DNA from: Hypericum androsaemum
Lineage: Eukaryota > Streptophyta > Magnoliopsida > Malpighiales > Hypericaceae
Reading direction: 5' to 3'
DNA: 64,000 nt
NCBI GenBank assembly: GCA_963995505.1
Contig: OZ023187.1
Span: forward strand, 16,579,176-16,643,175
The notes below the pieces were generated by a model. It saw only the letters and a list, made by a program, of their open reading frames with translations. It did not search any database and was not told where the DNA came from. Made by a program: the position numbers and the translations under genes. How positions within the stretch are numbered: position 1 is the first letter of the stretch; every line of letters starts with the position of its first letter. Below, in pieces: positions 44,726 to 56,085 of this stretch.

Positions 44726-46200
44726 TTATAAAGATTTTACCTGAAAGGAAGGATGCACTTGTAGGGTGGAGGTAAAGGTGGAGGTAAAGACACTCTCCAA
44801 ATAACTCATCATAAAAGTTGATCTGAAATTTGGTTCACGTGAAAAATTAACAGTGTAAAATATGTTTTAACAAATTTTTAAAACATCACTCAAATAATAT
44901 AAAATGTTTATTATATTCTATAATTATTGCAAGTAAAAGTGTTTCCCTAATAACATAGTTTTTTTAATAAATAAAGCCTAGTTTTTTTAATAAATAAAGC
45001 CTTATTTCTAGTTATACGTCGTTTTTGCACCAGTAATATAAATCTTTCTGCAATTAGATTTCAATCCTTGTTACCGGCAATAAATCCTGTCCTGCCACAT
45101 GTCTAGTCAACCAGTCGTCTACTCTTTCAGGACTTACTAGACCCAAAAACATGAACCAAATTAAAACAAAGAGCCTTCTCAAAAAAGAAATTAAAACAAA
45201 GAGAGAGAAACCAGCAATAACGATAGGACTTTCTATCCCCCGACCCTTGAGTTACCACCCAATAAGAGAATGAATTTTAAAACCAAAAACAAATTAATAA
45301 AGTTGTCCCATGTTTCAGTTTTTTTTTATATCTATTTTCAAATTGGAGTATGTTGGACCCTAAAATAGAGTGCGACTATCTCAATGGTAATTTTTACATT
45401 CATAAGATTTGAATACAAATTTTTATCAATAAATCAAAGTCATTTATCATTTTGACCAATTTTTGTTGTTGTCTGTTTGACATGCAATAGTTTATAACAA
45501 TTTTTTATTAATTATATTTAGTATTTAAATATTAAATAATTGTAAATATTCTTAATTTACATTTAGAACTTAGAAGTACTAAAAATTTAATTTAATTACT
45601 TTTAATCTAATAAAATTATATTACGTTGAATATAACATATTTTGAACCACGGATCGGGACAATCGGACTACATTTTTAAGACAATGATTTGGACGGAATT
45701 TCATACTTTCTATGCTTTTAGTTTTCCAAAGGAGAAACGAGGTTTCACCTTCACCACATCATTTTCGGTCGAGGCCTTCACCATATTGCAACCCTGAAAG
45801 GTATTAACTTTTTCGTTCTTTGTCCGTTCTCCTACGTTGTTGTTTGTACACCATTTTATTGAACTCCAGAGCTCAAAGGGAAAATGGCTGATCTGCTTCT
45901 ACGCATGGGGACAATTTTATTTGCAAACTAGTCTCTTTAGAAGTAAATTTTTACACTAAATGATACCTCACCTGAATTGAATCCCAAATTTTCGTCAATT
46001 CTTATACGCTTTGTATTATCTGATCAAGTGTATTTTGGCGGAAACTAGTTTGTTTACGGGTTGAAAATGTAATGCATGTAATAAGGTGTGGTTGCTTTGT
46101 CAAGGAATATTGGGAAGAATAGAAACTTATTTACATAAAGCAAGAAGGCCAAATCCCAATGTTTTTTTTAAAAAAGAACAGTAAATTTCCAGTAGAAGTG
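44726..46200 (+). repeat. Orphan PMD leader plus R-unit copy 6
   Basis: Starts with leader signature (TTTACCTGAAAGGAAGGATG at about 44736, GTGGAGGTAAAGGTGGAGG, ACACTCTCCAAATAACTC) and no PMD gene to its left. It continues through the R-unit landmarks (AATAAATAAAGCCTTATTTC, CAATTAGATTTCAATCC, CCACCCAATAAGAGAATGAA, GGAGAAACGAGGTTTCACC, AATGGCTGATCTGCTTC) to GGGAAGAATAGAAACTTATT at about 46110. Confidence 0.75.
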
Positions 46201-46700
46201 AAAAAGATTTTACCTGAAAGGATGGACTTGTATGGTGAAAAAGGTGAAGAAGAACACTCTCTCCTAATAACTCATAATAAAAGTTGATTTGATTCTTTCA
46301 AGTGATAAATAAACAATGTAAAATATATTTTAAGAAATTTTTACAGCATCACTCAAATAATACAAAATGTTTATGATCTTCTAAAATTTATTACAAGTAA
46401 AAGTCTTTCCCTAATAACATCCTCTCTTTTTTAACAAATAGAGCCTTATACGTACAAGTTTTTGCACGAGTAATAGAAATCTTTCAGCATGGCAACAAAT
46501 CTTGTGCTGCCACGTGTCTAGCCAACGGGTCGCTGCTCTTTCAGGACGGGAATAGACCCAAAACATCAACCAAATTAAAACAAAGAGAGAGAAACTAGGA
46601 ACAATGACAGGTAGCAGCTTCTCCCTTGGGTTACCACCCAATAAGATAATAATGAATTTTTCCCCTCAAAAAATAAGATAATGAATTTTAAAACAAAAAA
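46201..46700 (+). repeat. Orphan PMD leader plus truncated R-unit copy 7
   Basis: Leader signature on minus (TTTACCTGAAAGGATGGACT, AAGAAGAACACTCTCTCCTA) followed by R-unit landmarks (CTCATAATAAAAGTTGATTT, GAGCCTTATACGTACAAG, GCCACGTGTCTAGCCAAC, ACCACCCAATAAGATAATAA). It stops at about 46700. Confidence 0.75.
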
Positions 46701-47422
46701 CAAAGGTCCTGATGGTTGAAAAATTAATGGATAAAGATCAATGCTTTGCACTTAAAATTGGGTCGCAGTCTCCTGTACTTTTTAAAATATCACAAATAGA
46801 ATATTTGAAGAAATATTTTGGTGATGGATGACACATCATCACATATTGCATTCAACACAAATGTCCACGTGTAACTTAAAATTTAAAAAATCAGAAAAGA
46901 GACATAATTTAAGAAAAGTAAAAAAGCCAAACTCAATAAATAAAAAAAACTAAAATTACTCACCGTCATCAATAATTCTTTGAAAAATAATCAATTAAAA
47001 CTCTAGGAATTCTTTGGTAAGGCATAAATCGACGACGACAATGGCCCCAGAAACCCACGTGTGTAACCGCCTTTAAGTTACGGTAATCATTCCTCTGACT
47101 ATAAGAATCAGACTAAAAGGTTTATTTTTATTTTTATTGGATTTCATAATGGATTTTATTTTACCTTTCAAAAATAATGAATTTTGTTTCAAGTCATCGT
47201 TGGTCTTGATGGATTTTTTTCAATGTCCGCTAAGATTAGTGACGTCGCTAATTTTGATTTCTAGCGTGAGAATTCACTTGGATTAATCGTTGTTGAGATT
47301 GGTTTTTAGACTTTTTCAAATTTTATATGTTTTTTTTAATCTTAAATTACACAAGTCAACATGATGACTCATTCATTGACGCTGGAAAAAATTGACCGAA
47401 GGTTCTATGTGTCTTCTTTTAA
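46701..47422. other. Single-copy spacer, nothing recognised
   Basis: AT-rich, with no frames of note and no terminal repeats that I could match. It ends where the 3' flank of a lost receptor copy begins. Confidence 0.4.
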
Positions 47423-48120
47423 TTTGCAGCAGACATTTTTGTGTTTGAAGTTAGATCTTTCTCTTTAGATCCTGTAATGCAATGTCAGGAATCCTAGGAG
47501 ATCTATTATTATAAACAGATGGACAATGATCTTCAATATCCGTTATCACATTTACAAAGTTCGAACTCGATATCTTGTTTGAGAGAATCTAAACTAACTT
47601 TTTTTTTTGGCGAAAAGTCACCGGAATATATTAAGGAAATAAAAATTACAAACGAGGCCGAAAAGGCACAAACAAACAAACAAAGGCCGAATAGGGAACT
47701 GAAACTAGTAGACCTATCGCCATACAAAAGAGCTCGACACTACAGACTCAAGAACGAGAAAAGTAGGGCCGATGAAAGTAACTGATCCACCACGATCATT
47801 TCTTTTTTTTCCTCGCTTGCCGCTTCAGTTGCCGAAGAGTCATGTCGGGGAAGATGAGGAAGGGTCAGTCCGAGGACTTGAGCCCACGAGGACAGGTCCG
47901 GGAGAACCCAAAGGATCATTCAAGGGAACAGTCGCTTGGGTATGAAGACGGTCGGTCGCTTCCGTAGAGGATGTACCCATTGGGGAGAGCGGGGAGAATC
48001 TAAACTAACTTACCTCTAGTGTAACTTGTTTTTGTCTTGATTGGAATATATTATCAATCAAAGACAGAGAGTTACAGAACATTAGTAACCATATTTAATA
48101 ATCACATAAAGCTATAGAGT
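47423..48120 (+). pseudogene. LRR receptor-like copy D, only 3' flank left
   Basis: It begins at AATTTGCAGCAGACATTTTT, which in copy C lies just after the reading frame, and continues through the 3' UTR (ATCCTGTAATGCAATGTCAG, TTCGAACTCGATATCTTGTT). No coding sequence remains. It keeps the same position relative to PMD-D that copies A-C have to their PMD partners. A LINE fragment interrupts it at 47601. Confidence 0.8.
47601..47993 (-). mobile_element. 5'-truncated LINE fragment
   Basis: A perfect 18-bp target duplication GAGAATCTAAACTAACTT (47583-47600 and 47994-48011) flanks 393 bp. The left edge is a run of T, i.e. a poly(A) tail read on minus. Immediately before the tail the minus strand reads TTCCGGTGACTTTTCGCC, resembling plant L1-type 3' ends. 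Long target duplications, the A-tail and missing 5' sequence fit target-primed insertion. Short frames inside show no enzyme motif. Confidence 0.8.
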
Positions 48121-48672
48121 GTGATTGAAAATTGTTGAAATCGATCAATTAAATATAATAATAATAACACCAAGTAAAGTTCAGTAGGCCACCAGATTGA
48201 TAGATATTAGTACATTGGTATGATCACATAAAGCTACAGGAAGCACAGTAAATTGAAAAATGATGAAATCGATCAAGTAAATATAATAATAATCATATAA
48301 AGTAAAGTTCAGTAGACCAGATTGATAGATCTTAGTTCATTGGTACGAAAATGGTAGTAGAAGAGCCATTGAAGCTCATAAAACTGTGTCCGGATACATA
48401 TATGATGCTGCAACCAAGAAGAACTCATCCAAGCGGTAAAGAACTTGAATTCCCGAAGGCTTTTAAGTTCAAACCTATTGGATGATAACAGGTGATCAGC
48501 CTTGCTGCAGATCAGTTCTGCAGCTTTCTCTGCTTTATGCAGCTGCTGCAACACATGAAGATACTCTAAAAATATTACCCTCAACTCCTTAAAACCAGAT
48601 AACTAAGTTCCTACTCTTCTTCTCGATATTTCTTGACAAACAAGCTACGCAACACAATCATCAATCTGCAGA
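48121..48672. other. 3' flank of the PMD-D unit
   Basis: The AGTAGGCCACCAGATTGATA landmark occurs twice (about 48183 and, as AGTAGACCAGATTGATAG, about 48311) because of a local duplication of about 120 bp. ATGATGCTGCAACCAAGAAG follows. No gene. Confidence 0.6.
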
Positions 48673-50931
48673 TCAGCGTTTCTTTCCTTGATTCTTGGAC
48701 GCAACAATTGATTTTATCGCAGCCAGTCCTCTCTCAACATGAGCAATCCAAACGTCAAGGTCCGTTTCTGGCGCTTCGTTAAAATTGTCTCCGTCCTCTT
48801 CTGCAATCCCATTTGGGTTGTCCTGACGGTGAAAATGCTCAGCATCCTTCTCAGCAATCACATTCCTTGTCGTTCCAGCTGATGTGCCAATTTGTCCAAT
48901 GAAGCATGCAGATTCTCTCGCTTCTGCAGCCGTTGGTTCCATCCGATCATTAGTGCATCCTTTGTTGCAAAGTCTTTCATACCATTCAGCCAGTGAAAGA
49001 TCATTCTCTGATGTTGTGTTAGCATCACAAACAGGCCTATCCGCTTCTTGTTTATCACCCTCATGATGAGACTCCTCAGCGTTTATGATCTTAGGGGAAT
49101 AACCACAATTGATTTCCATTCCTGGCACTTTGCTAGTATAGTTTCCATTCTCTTCTTCGTTCCCTTTCGAGTTTTCTTGACAGTGAAGAGGGTTATCATC
49201 CTTCTCAGCACTCACATGGCCCTCCATTCTAGCTGATGTGCCAATCTGTCCACTAGATTCTCCTACTTCTTCCGCTGTTGGTTTCATCCCACCATTAGTG
49301 CATCCATTGATGCAAAGTCTGCCATTTGGATCATCCAATGAAAGATTATTCCTTAATGTTGTGTTCGCATCACAAACTCTCCTCTCCACATCTGGTATAC
49401 CATCCTCATCAGAGTCGTCAATAATAATGCAGCAGGGGGAATAACCACCAGAGACATCCCTGGTGTTGTTTGCATTTCCATTTACTACATTCTCATGTAC
49501 CCTCTTCAACTTTTTCATCGGGGTTTTCTTTCTCCGCACAACTTTATGCATAACATCATCAAGAAATCGTGGAGGACAACCTGCAGTGAACGATATTGAC
49601 TGCTTCTTCCACCATTCCAGATATCTTACTGTAATGCCGGCATCGAACGATCTTGATGGCATAAACATCTCAGTTGCTTCGAATGGTCTGCTGTAATGGA
49701 TCCAAGCACCTTCGAGGCTCTCCTCTTCCACTACGAAATTGCATGGAATATCTTGATCCAATCCAAACTGCATCGCAACTCGGTGGGGGAAGTAATTCTC
49801 TACACAGTCAACTCCAACCAACTTGGATACCCTCAAACATAGAGCAAAAGTATGCACATCATCATCCGATTCCGGATTGTGGAATCCTTCTTCGTTCATA
49901 TAAAAACTTGGAAACTGCCAGAAATTGATTCCTAGCGTGTAAGGTCGCCAGCAAAAATTCTCTCCCACCGAGTCTAATGCCAACCTAACATCGGTTACCT
50001 TCTCAGACTTCAGATTGTCCCACATAAATGATCTCGGATCACCAAGCTCAATGCAATTTCGCATTGGCTGAAAAGCAGGGAACCTCTCCCATGCCCAAAG
50101 CTGAACAAAATGAATCTGTGAGTTAAGATTTTGTCGGCCAGACGATTTCAGAAAACTCAAGTCCCTGTAAATTCTAGCAAGAACTGCTGGAGCAAGTGCG
50201 AAACGCTCCCCCTTGGCCAACCGCGTCGCCAAACAGAACTGGTGAAGCTTCATCCTTCGAGAAGATTCACAGAAAAGAATCGGATGCAGCCACATCGAAA
50301 GAAATGCCTCATGTTCGATGTCACTGCCACTACCCTTGAATTCCTTTATCCAATCACCTCGTTTAACATAGTTAAATGCTGCTCCCTTTGCAAGTTCTTT
50401 CATAGCTTTTGCTAACTCAACTTCAGCTGTCTCTTTCACTTTGGTCCTTGGAAAAACAGGGGAACCAAGAACAGAGTACCCTCCCAAAATGGCCACATCC
50501 TCTAGAGTCAGAGTAGCTTCCCCCCAAGGGAACACAAATGAGTTGGTCTCAGGGCACCATTTCTCTGCTAACCCCATGATCAGCTCGTAGTCCTGCTCGC
50601 ACGTAGAAGTAGAACCGATGATAGCCGAATAGATACCAGCTTGTTTCCAAACACTTTCATACTCAGGCTTCAAGTGGTTGACCCATTCCTCCCAATCCGA
50701 CTTGTGGAATCCCCAAGCAGGAAAAAGCCTTGAACACCCGCGCTTCGGTTTGAAAGTTGAAGGAACAACAGGGGAGGGTTGAGGAAGGGAAGTGGACCCG
50801 GAAGGCGTAAAGGTTGAAACTTCAGGGGGTTTAAGGAAATGGGCTTTCCTCAAAGTTGGTATAGAGCTCCCCGTTGGAGACACCATCATCTCTTCTCTTT
50901 CCTCTACCAAGCATCCTCCCACCTCCGCCAT
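48673..50931 (-). CDS. Plant mobile domain protein, PMD-D
   Basis: A single exon of 752 residues with start MAEVGGCLVEEREEMMVSPT. The PMD core and the basic stretch (VVRRKKTPMKKLKR) are kept. C-terminal repeats start CIIIDDSDEDG and KIINAEESHHEGD, with the tail VASKNQGKKR. It is a mosaic: the first 90 residues are almost identical to PMD-C, the segment around VKETAEVELAKAMKELAKG to GSGSDIEHEAFL is PMD-A-like, and RNCIELGDPRSFMWDN with VTDVRLALDS resembles PMD-B. Inter-copy gene conversion is the likely cause. A copia element 213 bp upstream of the ATG separates the gene from most of its leader and promoter. Confidence 0.9.
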   Translation of the reverse strand: MAEVGGCLVEEREEMMVSPTGSSIPTLRKAHFLKPPEVSTFTPSGSTSLPQPSPVVPSTFKPKRGCSRLFPAWGFHKSDWEEWVNHLKPEYESVWKQAGIYSAIIGSTSTCEQDYELIMGLAEKWCPETNSFVFPWGEATLTLEDVAILGGYSVLGSPVFPRTKVKETAEVELAKAMKELAKGAAFNYVKRGDWIKEFKGSGSDIEHEAFLSMWLHPILFCESSRRMKLHQFCLATRLAKGERFALAPAVLARIYRDLSFLKSSGRQNLNSQIHFVQLWAWERFPAFQPMRNCIELGDPRSFMWDNLKSEKVTDVRLALDSVGENFCWRPYTLGINFWQFPSFYMNEEGFHNPESDDDVHTFALCLRVSKLVGVDCVENYFPHRVAMQFGLDQDIPCNFVVEEESLEGAWIHYSRPFEATEMFMPSRSFDAGITVRYLEWWKKQSISFTAGCPPRFLDDVMHKVVRRKKTPMKKLKRVHENVVNGNANNTRDVSGGYSPCCIIIDDSDEDGIPDVERRVCDANTTLRNNLSLDDPNGRLCINGCTNGGMKPTAEEVGESSGQIGTSARMEGHVSAEKDDNPLHCQENSKGNEEENGNYTSKVPGMEINCGYSPKIINAEESHHEGDKQEADRPVCDANTTSENDLSLAEWYERLCNKGCTNDRMEPTAAEARESACFIGQIGTSAGTTRNVIAEKDAEHFHRQDNPNGIAEEDGDNFNEAPETDLDVWIAHVERGLAAIKSIVASKNQGKKR

Positions 50932-51143
50932 TTCTAGGTTTCACAAAGGTGCCGTCTTTAGCAAATTGTTCAAACACACAGCAAGGAAGCAGACCAACAG
51001 CGAAATGGGGCAATAAAGTTTTAATCTTTACTTAGATTGGGACAAAAGCAAGGAAGTTCTTACCACCAAGTTGACTCTCTTCTAGCAAGCTGTTCTTCAC
51101 TCCTCTCCTCTGCTTAGAATAAAAAGTTCTTTAAAAAAGAAGA
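50932..51143 (-). promoter_or_regulatory. Proximal half of the split PMD-D leader
   Basis: Includes the conserved GCAATAAAGTTTTAATCTTT and the donor-like TTGGTG|GTAAGAAC at about 51062, then is cut at 51143 by copia-1. The distal half, with the second donor-like site, continues at 56731. Confidence 0.6.
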
Positions 51144-51404
51144 TGTTGAAGATGGCCACTCACGTTCACTCCACTTTACAGCACAAGGAAGAAGAACACA
51201 AGGAAGTGGACGACACCTGAGAATAAAAGAAATATTTTCCTCCCATTCCTCCCACGTGATGAGAATAAAGGAAATATTTTCCTCCCATTCCTGCCACGTG
51301 ATGATGTCCCCACTACGTAAACACTTATATATATTTCTTCTGATAGGAATGTACTATAAGTGTTCTCTGACCAAAAATATTCCCCTTTTTAATAAAAGTT
51401 AATA
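51144..51404 (+). repeat. copia-1 5' LTR
   Basis: 261 bp. Contains an AT-rich TATA-like run CTTATATATATTTC (about 51323-51337) and two CCACGTGATGA G-box-like copies within an internal direct repeat ATATTTTCCTCCCATTCCT (about 51236 and 51277). Confidence 0.9.
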
Positions 51405-51472
51405 TGGTATCAGAGCTCCCCATTTCTGCACTGCTACGAACTCCCCATTTCTTTTAGCCTCAAGCTAGGACA

Positions 51473-54400
51473 ATGACCATGAATCCTGCTGCTGCTGTTG
51501 GAACCCCAGGAACTGGTGTTTCAAGAGGCACAACGTTATCTCGAATGGAAGAAACTGATCCATTCTATCTACACCCGAATGAGACCCCTGCAATAGTGTT
51601 GGTTACTCCCTTGCTCAATGAATATAACCACTTGTCTTGGAGCAGAGAGCCGTGGAGATGGCCCTTTGGTCCAAGCACAAAATCGGCTTCATTGATGGTA
51701 CCATTTCTCCTCCTTCTATAGATGATCCACTTTATGTCTCTTGGAAGAGAAATAACACTATGGTCTCTAGTTGGATAATCCGTTCTGTAGAACCTAGAAT
51801 AGCTCAGAGCATTATGTGGTTCGAATCTGCACTAGAACTCTGGTAGGACCTCAAGGATCGGTATGGAAGAGGTGATTCTATGAGGATCTTTAATCTCCAG
51901 TCACAAATTTTCTCACTCAGACAAGGAGCACTCACTATTTCTGATTATTTTGCACAATATCATGCCCTATGGGATGAAATGGAGCAATATCGTCCCTATC
52001 CGCACTGTAAATGTGTGGCAAATGCTGATGCTGATGCTTGTGAGCTTTATAAATTGGCACGAGCTTATAGAGGCAACGATCTGGTGATTGGTTTTCTAAG
52101 AGGGCTTAATGACAACTACTCTAATGTAGTTGAGCAGATTTTAATGATGGATCCGCTTCCTACCATGAGCAAGGCCTTGTTCTTAGCTCTTCAACAGGAA
52201 CGAAGGACACATAGTTCTACTCTTCCTTTACAAGCTACTGCTAATGCAAATCTGATTGCAGATGGAGACACTCACACTGCTTTAGCAGCACAAGGAAATC
52301 ATAATGGAAAGAAGTACTGGAACACCTCTAACAAACCATAGTGCACTTATTGTAACAGGACTGGCCATACAGTGGACAAATGTTTTAAGAAACATGGTTT
52401 TTCCTCCTAACTATAAGCCACGAGGATCTGGCCAATCTTCGTATGATAAATTTGGAGGCAGCTTTCTAGGATCTACTCAAGGGAGGAACACTTTTCACTC
52501 TTCCAATGTAGTCAACTCTCAACCAGAAGCTCAAGGGCTGGTAGCAGAATTCAACAAGCTTGGTTTATCAACGGATCAATACAATAGACTTCTCTCTTTG
52601 GTGCAACAAGCCGGATCCCGCCAGCTACCTTCATCAGCATCTGGTCCCTCGATAAGCAATTCAACAGTAATACAAACCAGCTATCATGCTCAAGATAGTA
52701 TGCGTATGTCAGGTAAACTTTGCCAAGCTGCTCATGTATCTTCATCCTTCTTTACAGGCAAATCAGACCATATAGCTTGTTCCTCTGATCTATTTATGAC
52801 TTTAACTCCTGTCTCTGGTATATTCATCGGACTCCCGAACGGAGAGAAAACTGTTGCAACACACATTGGGCTTGTTCAGCTTAATCCTTTGCTGCTGCTT
52901 TCTAATGTGCTAATGGTTCCAAGTTTTAGCTTCAACTTGATCTCCGTTAGTAATTTACTCAAGTTTTCTCCATACTCACTTTATTTTGAGGGTGTCTCTT
53001 GTGTAATTCAGGACCTGCAGTACTCGAGAACGATTGGTGAGGCCAAACAAACACACGGGCTCTACCTGCTTGACGTGAATCACTAGAAGTCTTTAGTTTC
53101 CTCGCCACCAGCCATAAACTCTCTTCGTCTCATCCACAACGACCTTGACGTTTGGCATTGTCGCTTAGGTCATCTACCGGCCTCTCGTTTACATGTCTTA
53201 CAGCTTTTCTATCCTGCAGTTTCCTCCAAAGTTGACAAACACTGTAAAGTGTGTCACATGTCTAGAGACAAAAGACTTTCTTTCCCTTTAAGTGATAGTA
53301 GAGCCAAGTTTAAGTTCGAAATCATTCATGCTGATGTATGGGGCAAGTACAATCTACCTTCATATGATGGTTATCAATATTTCTTAACGTTAGTTGATGA
53401 TTATACTAGATCTGTCTGGGTATACTTGATGAAAGCAAAATCTGAGGTGTCAACTATCCTTCCCACTTTTCTTGACCTTATTCGTAACCAATTTGGAGCC
53501 ACAATTAAGACGATACGGACTGATCAAGGATCTGAGTTCTTCCTTAGAAGTTTTTATCACACCAATGAGATAATTCATGAGACATCATGTAGATACAGCC
53601 CTCAGCAAAATGGATGAGTCGAACGTAAGCACCAACACCTCTTAAACGTGGCTAGATCCCTTTTAATACATGCCCAATTGCCCTTGGTATTCTGGAGTGA
53701 CTCGATCCTACACGCTACTTACCTTATAAACCGCATCCCCTCACCTTTATTGCAGGAGAAGACTCCCTTTGAGCTGTTATACGACACCAAACCCAAACTG
53801 GACCACCTCAAGATCTTCGGTTGCTTATGTTACGCAACTACCATCTCTCCTGGTCGTAATAAGTTTGATCCACGTTCTCAACCTTACGTGTTCCTTGGTT
53901 TCCCCTTTGGTATTAAAGGGTACAAGCTTTATGATCTTCAAACTCACCAAATAGTCATCTCCCGTGATGTTCAATTCCATGAGGATATCTATCCCTTTCA
54001 AAACCAACACCTCTATTCTCCATCTATCTATCAACCTTATTCACCCAACTCATTGGTCCTTCCTTTGACATCCCCTCTTACTGATGATGTCAATTTTTCT
54101 GATGTTTCTCCTGACATTTCCCATCCTTCGCCTCCTTTAGGATCTCCCACTCCTAGTTCCCTAGGATCAGTGGACTCCGTTCCACCTTCTGGTGAATTGC
54201 CTCGCAACCACAGAGCTCGTAACCCCCCTCGGTACCTCGCAGATTATATTTGTGGTGCCATTACAGGCCTTACCGATCAATCTCACGGTACTTGCAGGTT
54301 TGTTACATACCCTTTGTCTGATTACTTTGGTTTGTGCTTGTTATCACCCCATCATCGGGCCTTCAGCATTAAAGTACTGCAGGGACATGAGCCACCAAAT

Positions 54401-56085
54401 TTTAAAGAAGCTGCCGGCTTACCCCAATGGCAGGAGGCTATGCAATTAGAGCTACAAGCTCTCGAACAGAATAAGACATGGAGTCTTGTCCCTCTTCCAG
54501 CAGGGAAAATGGCCATTGGTTACAAATGGGTATACAAAATCAAATATAAATCTGATGGCAATGTGGAACGTTACAAGGCACGTCTCGTTGCCAAGGGTTA
54601 TAATCAAGCTTATGGAGTCGATTTTCTTGATACATTCTCTCCAGTGGCTAAGTTAACTACGGTCCGACTATTGTTTGCCCTTGCTGTTCAACAGGAATGG
54701 CATATACATCAATTAGATGTAAACAACGCTTTTCTCAATGGTGATCTTCTTGAGAAAGTTTATATGCGTCTTCCACCTGGTCTCTCAGTTCATCCCTTGG
54801 CTGCAGATCATGTTTGTCGTCTCCAAAAGTCTCTCTATGGCCTTAAACAGTCCAGTCGACAGTGGTTTTCTAAGTTAACTCAGTCTTTACTAGATCACGG
54901 GTTCACTCAATCACACTCTGATTATTCTCTTTTTACTCAGTGACGGGGCCCTTCATTCATTGCTCTCCTTGTTTATGTTGATGATATCATCATATGTGGC
55001 AATAATTTACCCCTGATTACCCAGATGAAGGTCTCTCTCAATCAGTTGTTCAAGTTGAAGGACCTTGGAGATTTAAAATATTTTCTTGGACTAGAGGTTG
55101 CTCGTAAGGATGATGGTATTCACCTCAGTCAAAAGAAATATCTTCTTGAGATTCTTAAAGACACCGGCTACATTGGTAGCAAACTAGCTTCAACCCCAAT
55201 GGAGTATAACTGTAAGCTAAGAGCTTATCCAGATGAAGATGCAGGTGTTTTGCTTGATGATGATCCTACACTTGATGATTCAGATGACGACTTTAGCATT
55301 CAACTTGATCATCCAATTACATCTTCAACCTATCGAAGACTCGTTGCCAAACTTTTGTATCTTACAAATACAAGACCTGACATCAGTTTTCCAGTCAACC
55401 AGCTTAGCCAATTTATGGCACATCCCACTGATTTGCATCTTAAAGCCGCTTATCGAGTGTTACGCTACTTAAAAGGCCATGTCGGGCATGGCATTTTCCT
55501 GTCCAAAAGTTCTGATTTCCATTTGAAGGCCTTTTGTGACAGTGATCATGGCAAGTGTGAGACCTCTCGACGATCTGTCACCGGGTTTGCTATTTTCTTG
55601 GCGAATCACTTGTCTCTTGGCGCTCTAAAAAGCAACCCACTGTCTCATATTCCTCCTCTGAAGCCGAATACCGTGCTCTCTCTTCCGTCTCTAGGGAGAT
55701 CCAATGGTTGTCTTATCTACTTCGCGATCTTTCCATGCCTCTCTCTCGTCCGGCTCTTGTTTATTGTGATAGCCAGTCTGCCATTTACATCGCCGAGAAC
55801 CCGGCCTTCCACGAACGAACAAAGCATATTGACATTGATTGCCACATTGTTCGTGAGAAGATTCAATCCGGCCTTTTGAAGCTTTTTCATGTTCCGACTC
55901 AGATGCAAATTGTTGACTTGCTCACTAAGCCTCTTCTTGTTCAACGCCATCAATTCCTTGTTTCCAAGCTGCGAATGGTGAATCTACACATTCCAGCTTG
56001 TGGGGGGCTGTTGAAGATGGCCACTCACGTTCACTCCACTTTACAGCACAAGGAAGAAGAACACAAGGAAGTGGACGACACCTGA
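51473..56085 (+). pseudogene. copia-1 gag-pol polyprotein, broken
   Basis: Domains in copia order: gag (UBN2-like, about 51590-52300), zinc knuckle CTYCNRTGHTVDKC (from 52342), protease-region remnant, GAG-pre-integrase WHCRLGHL (about 53154), integrase core (DVWGKYN ... TDQGSEFF), reverse transcriptase with YVDD (about 54975) and RNase H (CDSDHGK ... SQSAIYIAENPAFHERTKHI). Lesions: a frameshift near 51640, in-frame stops at 51844, 52339, 53084, 53615 and 54941, and a frameshift near 55600. It cannot make a full polyprotein. Confidence 0.88.
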
